Positions 61,341 through 64,000 of a DNA stretch of 64,000 nucleotides are shown one piece after another. The position numbers were made by a program, and so were the translations under genes. The DNA comes from Allorhodopirellula heiligendammensis (GTDB lineage: Bacteria; Planctomycetota; Planctomycetia; Pirellulales; Pirellulaceae). The stretch spans positions 1,470,118 to 1,534,117 of the forward strand of contig NZ_SJPU01000001.1 in assembly GCF_007860105.1 (NCBI RefSeq), in the 5' to 3' direction. The first letter of the stretch is position 1; the number at the start of each line of letters is the position of its first letter. The notes under the pieces were generated by a model. It saw nothing but the letters and a program-made list of their open reading frames with translations, made no database searches and had not been told where the DNA came from.

Positions 61341-62252
61341 ATGTCCGCTACGCGGCTCGATGGTAAACAAATCGCACTTGAAATTCGCAATGAAGTCGCC
61401 CGTGACGTTCAACAATTTGTCGCTGCTGGGAATGCGCCACCAAAACTAGCGGCGATTTTGGTGGGTGAGGATCCCGCCAGCCAGGTGTATGTGCGGAATA
61501 AGGAACGCGCTTGTCAACGCGCTGGAATCGCCAGCCAGCTTGACCGGATGCCAGCAACAACCACGCCAGCGGAACTGCTGGAGCGAATCGACTCGCTCAA
61601 TCAAGATGCATCTGTCAATGGGATTTTGGTCCAGCTCCCGCTGCCTGAGACGCCCGTGGGCGAGCCAGCATTGGACGAACGAGCGGTACTCGACGCGGTC
61701 GATCCGATGAAGGATGTCGATGCCTTTTCGCCGATCAATGTCGGGTTGCTCATGCAGGGCCGGCCGCGGTTCTTGCCGTGCACCCCCCATGGGATCATTC
61801 AGATGCTGCATCGCAGCCAAATCGAAACCGCAGGCAAGCACGTTGTCGTGGTCGGACGCAGTGAGATCGTGGGCAAACCGATGGCCATGATGCTCGCGCA
61901 GAAGAACGGCAGCTGCGGCCCCGAAACTGCAAATGCGACGGTGACGCTTGCTCACAGCCGCACTCAAAACCTTGCCGAGATCTGCCGCACGGCGGACATC
62001 TTGATCGCTGCGGTGGGACGACCCGAGATGATTCGGGGGAACATGATCCGTCCGGGTGCGGTCGTTGTGGACGTCGGTATCAACCGCGTCGATGACCGAC
62101 TCGTCGGCGACGTTGCGTTTGCTGAAGCCGAACAGGTGGCCTCGGCAATCACGCCGGTCCCAGGTGGTGTCGGTCCACTGACGATTGCCATGCTGCTGCA
62201 CAATACGCTGTTGGCTGCAAAACTTCAGGCCCGCGAAGGCGCCGTCGGATAG
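61341..62252 (+). CDS. folD: Methylenetetrahydrofolate dehydrogenase/cyclohydrolase
   Basis: FolD catalyses NADP-linked oxidation of methylene-THF and hydrolysis of methenyl-THF to 10-formyl-THF in the cytosol. The 303 residues fit. Motifs: PPKLAAILVGEDPASQVYVRNK with the catalytic Lys, VNGILVQLPLPE, PCTPHGIIQML, the Rossmann stretch KHVVVVGRSEIVGKPMAMML, and the PVPGGVGPLTIAMLL C-terminus. It contains a few extra residues around 190-200 (KNGSCGPETANATV) compared with E. coli FolD. It is followed by the secreted hypothetical gene 10 bases later, though functional linkage is unlikely. Confidence 0.96.
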   Translation: MSATRLDGKQIALEIRNEVARDVQQFVAAGNAPPKLAAILVGEDPASQVYVRNKERACQRAGIASQLDRMPATTTPAELLERIDSLNQDASVNGILVQLPLPETPVGEPALDERAVLDAVDPMKDVDAFSPINVGLLMQGRPRFLPCTPHGIIQMLHRSQIETAGKHVVVVGRSEIVGKPMAMMLAQKNGSCGPETANATVTLAHSRTQNLAEICRTADILIAAVGRPEMIRGNMIRPGAVVVDVGINRVDDRLVGDVAFAEAEQVASAITPVPGGVGPLTIAMLLHNTLLAAKLQAREGAVG

Positions 62253-62261
62253 AATGCAGGT

Positions 62262-63005
62262 ATGAAACGCATCTATTTCGCTACCGTTGTTTTTCCGACG
62301 CTGATCTGGTTCACCACGGCGCCCGTCCCAGCGTTGTCGCAGACGGTTCAACTGCCCGCAATCCGGCAGTTTTGGTACAGCGGCGGCGTCGCGGTGCCTG
62401 ATCGGGGTTCGGCTGACCTCGGTGGCAATCGATCTTCCGCGATTACGTCCTCGTCCCGCGGCGTTCCCGGCTTAGGGCGTCTGCCGGGCGGCACGTATCG
62501 CAGTGCCCAGTCCTCGAGCGGCGGGGTGTCGGTGCATACAACTATCATTGACCTCGACGAAATGGATCGGCAGATATTGGGCTACGACCCGCATGAGGCA
62601 AGACGAGCTCGTCAGCGAGGGACAACCGTCATCACGGCGGAATCAGAAATTGCTGAAGCGAAATCTCTTGTTCGCAATGCTCGGCGGGCAATCCGTGAGG
62701 GAAATCGATCACTCGCCAATGACACGTATGCCTTGGCGATCGAGAAGTTGGGCCGGCACGAGGAGGCAGCCGAGCTGCTCGCCTACGCACGAGCAGAGCA
62801 CGCCAGGGTATGTGAGGAAGTCTCTGCAGCACAGGAGCGGCCCCGCATTATCGCGTCGGCTTCTGTCACCCGAGCCAACCCCCGACGGGCGAACCCGTCG
62901 GTCGACAATGTAGCCAGACAGCTCCGTCCGCCAGAGTTGGATGCTGCTCAGAGCTCCCGACGGGCGCCGTTTTCTCGTGATCATGTTTTGCGGGTGGAGC
63001 CTTGA
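62262..63005 (+). CDS. Secreted protein with helical C-terminal part, unknown function
   Basis: 247 residues with a signal peptide (IYFATVVFPTLIWFTTAPVPALS). The early mature part is Ser/Gly rich, the middle contains a basic helical segment (ITAESEIAEAKSLVRNARRA) that resembles a TPR-like helix pair (NDTYALAIEKLGRHEEAAELLAYAR), and the end is rich in Arg/Pro. No family assigned. It lies between folD and the GspF-like gene with the stop overlapping a TTG start of the latter, so a role in secretion assembly is possible. Confidence 0.6.
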   Translation: MKRIYFATVVFPTLIWFTTAPVPALSQTVQLPAIRQFWYSGGVAVPDRGSADLGGNRSSAITSSSRGVPGLGRLPGGTYRSAQSSSGGVSVHTTIIDLDEMDRQILGYDPHEARRARQRGTTVITAESEIAEAKSLVRNARRAIREGNRSLANDTYALAIEKLGRHEEAAELLAYARAEHARVCEEVSAAQERPRIIASASVTRANPRRANPSVDNVARQLRPPELDAAQSSRRAPFSRDHVLRVEP

Positions 63006-63016
63006 TAGGCCAGCGG

Positions 63017-64000
63017 ATGGGCTTAAAGGCTGCCAGAGATTTCTGTCAACGTTTCGCGACCGGAATGCACGCCGGCGTGGACCTGCTGCGGATGCTCGAC
63101 AGCGAAGCAAAGATCGGTCCTCCCCGGCAACGGCTGGCGATTACAGAACTCCGCGGCGAGGCCGCCGCCGGCGTGACGCTGGCCGACGGCATGAAAAAGC
63201 AGCCGAAATTCTTCCCGCCACTACTGCGATCGATGACCCATGTCGGCGAGGCGACCGGCACGCTGGAACGGACCCTGTTCAAATTGGCGGAGTACTACGA
63301 CCAGCAGCTCACCCTGCGGAACAATTTCCAGCGTGCGATTGCGTGGCCGGCAATTCAATTCGTGATCGGTGTGGGTGTGCTGTCGCTGGTGATCTGGATC
63401 ATGGGAATCATGAATACCGGTGGTCGCCAAATGGCAGACATTCTGGGCATGGGGCTGACCGGAACGTCCGGCGTGTTGAAATTCTGGGGAATATTGCTGC
63501 TATTTTTCGCTTTTGTGACCGCTGCAATTGTTTCCTTTCAGAAGAACGTCGGGGGAATTCAGAATGCAATTCCGCTGCTCTATAAAATCCCAGGGATCGG
63601 CAGCCCCCTGCAAACGATCACGCTTTCACGGTTCACCTGGACACTTTCATTAGCCCTGGGCACGGGCTTAGATCCGATCCGAGCAATCCGGCTGGCGCTT
63701 GACTCGACCGATAGCGACTTTTATCGCAGCGGCGGGGACGACGCCGAAGCAGCTATCCGTGGGGGATCGACTCTCACCGAAGCGCTCCAGGCAACGGCCG
63801 TTTTTCCGGAAGAATTTTTGACTCAAGTGAGCGTGGCGGAATTGTCTGGGACCGACGCGGAATCGATTGCGCATGTCGCCCGGGACTACGACGCTCGCGC
63901 CAAAATGGCGACGCGGGTCATCGCTGGGATCGCGACCGGTGCCATCTGGCTGATGGTGGCTGGATTCTTAATTTTCTTCATTATTCGAATCGTCATGATG
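63017..64000 (+). CDS. Type II secretion/type IV pilus GspF/PilC-family membrane protein, 5' part
   Basis: 328 in-frame codons to the window edge from the ATG at 63017; a TTG at 63002 that overlaps the previous stop codon is an alternative start. The first GspF domain (ARDFCQRFATGMHAGVDLLR, FPPLLRSMTHVGEATGTLER) is followed by transmembrane segments (FVIGVGVLSLVIWIMGI, FWGILLLFFAFVTAAIV), then a second such domain (LSRFTWTLSLALGTGLDPIRA, FLTQVSVAELSGTDAESIAH), and a last hydrophobic run to the window edge. GspF/PilC is the inner-membrane platform on which the secretion or pilus ATPase acts. The gene may be nearly complete, as family members have 350-400 residues. It suggests a secretion apparatus that could act with the pseudopilin-like proteins. 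Confidence 0.85.
   Translation, partial: MGLKAARDFCQRFATGMHAGVDLLRMLDSEAKIGPPRQRLAITELRGEAAAGVTLADGMKKQPKFFPPLLRSMTHVGEATGTLERTLFKLAEYYDQQLTLRNNFQRAIAWPAIQFVIGVGVLSLVIWIMGIMNTGGRQMADILGMGLTGTSGVLKFWGILLLFFAFVTAAIVSFQKNVGGIQNAIPLLYKIPGIGSPLQTITLSRFTWTLSLALGTGLDPIRAIRLALDSTDSDFYRSGGDDAEAAIRGGSTLTEALQATAVFPEEFLTQVSVAELSGTDAESIAHVARDYDARAKMATRVIAGIATGAIWLMVAGFLIFFIIRIVMM

Noticed and set aside
61446-62351. A 301-codon minus-strand frame opposite folD
   Set aside because: folD motifs on the plus strand are unmistakable, and the antisense reading has no domain.
62941-63585. A plus-strand frame of 214 codons overlapping the GspF-like gene
   Set aside because: The frame at 63017 shows full GspF motifs and membrane segments; this other frame is Arg-rich and domain-free.
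1-64000. tRNA, rRNA, CRISPR arrays and insertion sequences
   Set aside because: I saw no cloverleaf-like gene, no regular spaced repeats, no terminal inverted repeats around a transposase gene; absence is by eye, not by a search tool.

Overview
The window reads as a chromosomal segment of a planctomycete of the Pirellulaceae (Rhodopirellula/Blastopirellula type). This rests on the gene families rather than on any marker gene. It has two PSCyt/DUF1549-DUF1553 proteins each followed by a DUF1501 protein, an ECF sigma factor translationally coupled to a FecR-LamG protein, three secreted sulfatases in a row, DUF1559 pseudopilin-like proteins, a PVC-type haem-c/beta-propeller protein, a BBP7-like outer-membrane protein and many Tat/Sec-exported enzymes. 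Intergenic gaps hold several families of short palindromic repeats, as is common in this group. I saw no rRNA, tRNA, CRISPR array, phage or transposase genes.

Layout. 1-2.9 kb: the end of a class V aminotransferase, two small exported proteins, a repeat-bearing mini-lipoprotein and tsaE. 2.9-9.6 kb: an ECF sigma / FecR-LamG / PSCyt / DUF1501 cassette. 9.7-14.8 kb: three sulfatases, the last two overlapping by 4 nt. 15-17.3 kb: a DUF1559 pseudopilin and a secreted esterase. 17.4-20.6 kb (minus): a small membrane protein, an SGNH hydrolase, hisB and hisC. 20.8-28.6 kb: a hypothetical gene converging on a membrane protein, a large Orn/Lys/Arg decarboxylase, sucC-sucD and a DHDPS-family enzyme. 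28.8-30.5 kb: a cysteine-rich metal-binding protein and a DUF1571 protein. 30.7-35.5 kb: a second PSCyt/DUF1501 pair. 35.5-39 kb: a HEAT-like exported protein, a trans-sulfuration enzyme and an ankyrin remnant. 39.2-47.1 kb: a probable carbohydrate-oxidation locus (two Gfo/Idh/MocA proteins, a propeller-HEAT-cytochrome protein, a parallel beta-helix protein). 47.2-50 kb (minus): two DUF1559-type proteins, one ending in an SHD1-like region and one led by a zinc ribbon. 50-55 kb: dtd, a YdjM-like membrane protein, a CvpA protein, accA and a Ser/Thr kinase. 55.2-64 kb: a sirtuin, a BBP7-like barrel, a DUF4139 protein, an SGNH hydrolase, folD, a secreted hypothetical and the start of a GspF/PilC-type gene cut by the window edge.

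How it fits together. The exported sulfatases, SGNH hydrolases, esterase, oxidoreductases, beta-helix protein and haem-c proteins suit removal and oxidation of sulfated or acylated polysaccharides at the cell surface. The ECF/FecR-LamG pair is a plausible surface-signal switch for part of this set. Housekeeping genes (tsaE, hisBC, sucCD, dtd, accA, folD) are scattered among them. The least explained material is intergenic: at least six repeat families, including a two-hairpin element whose copies supply or abut stop codons.
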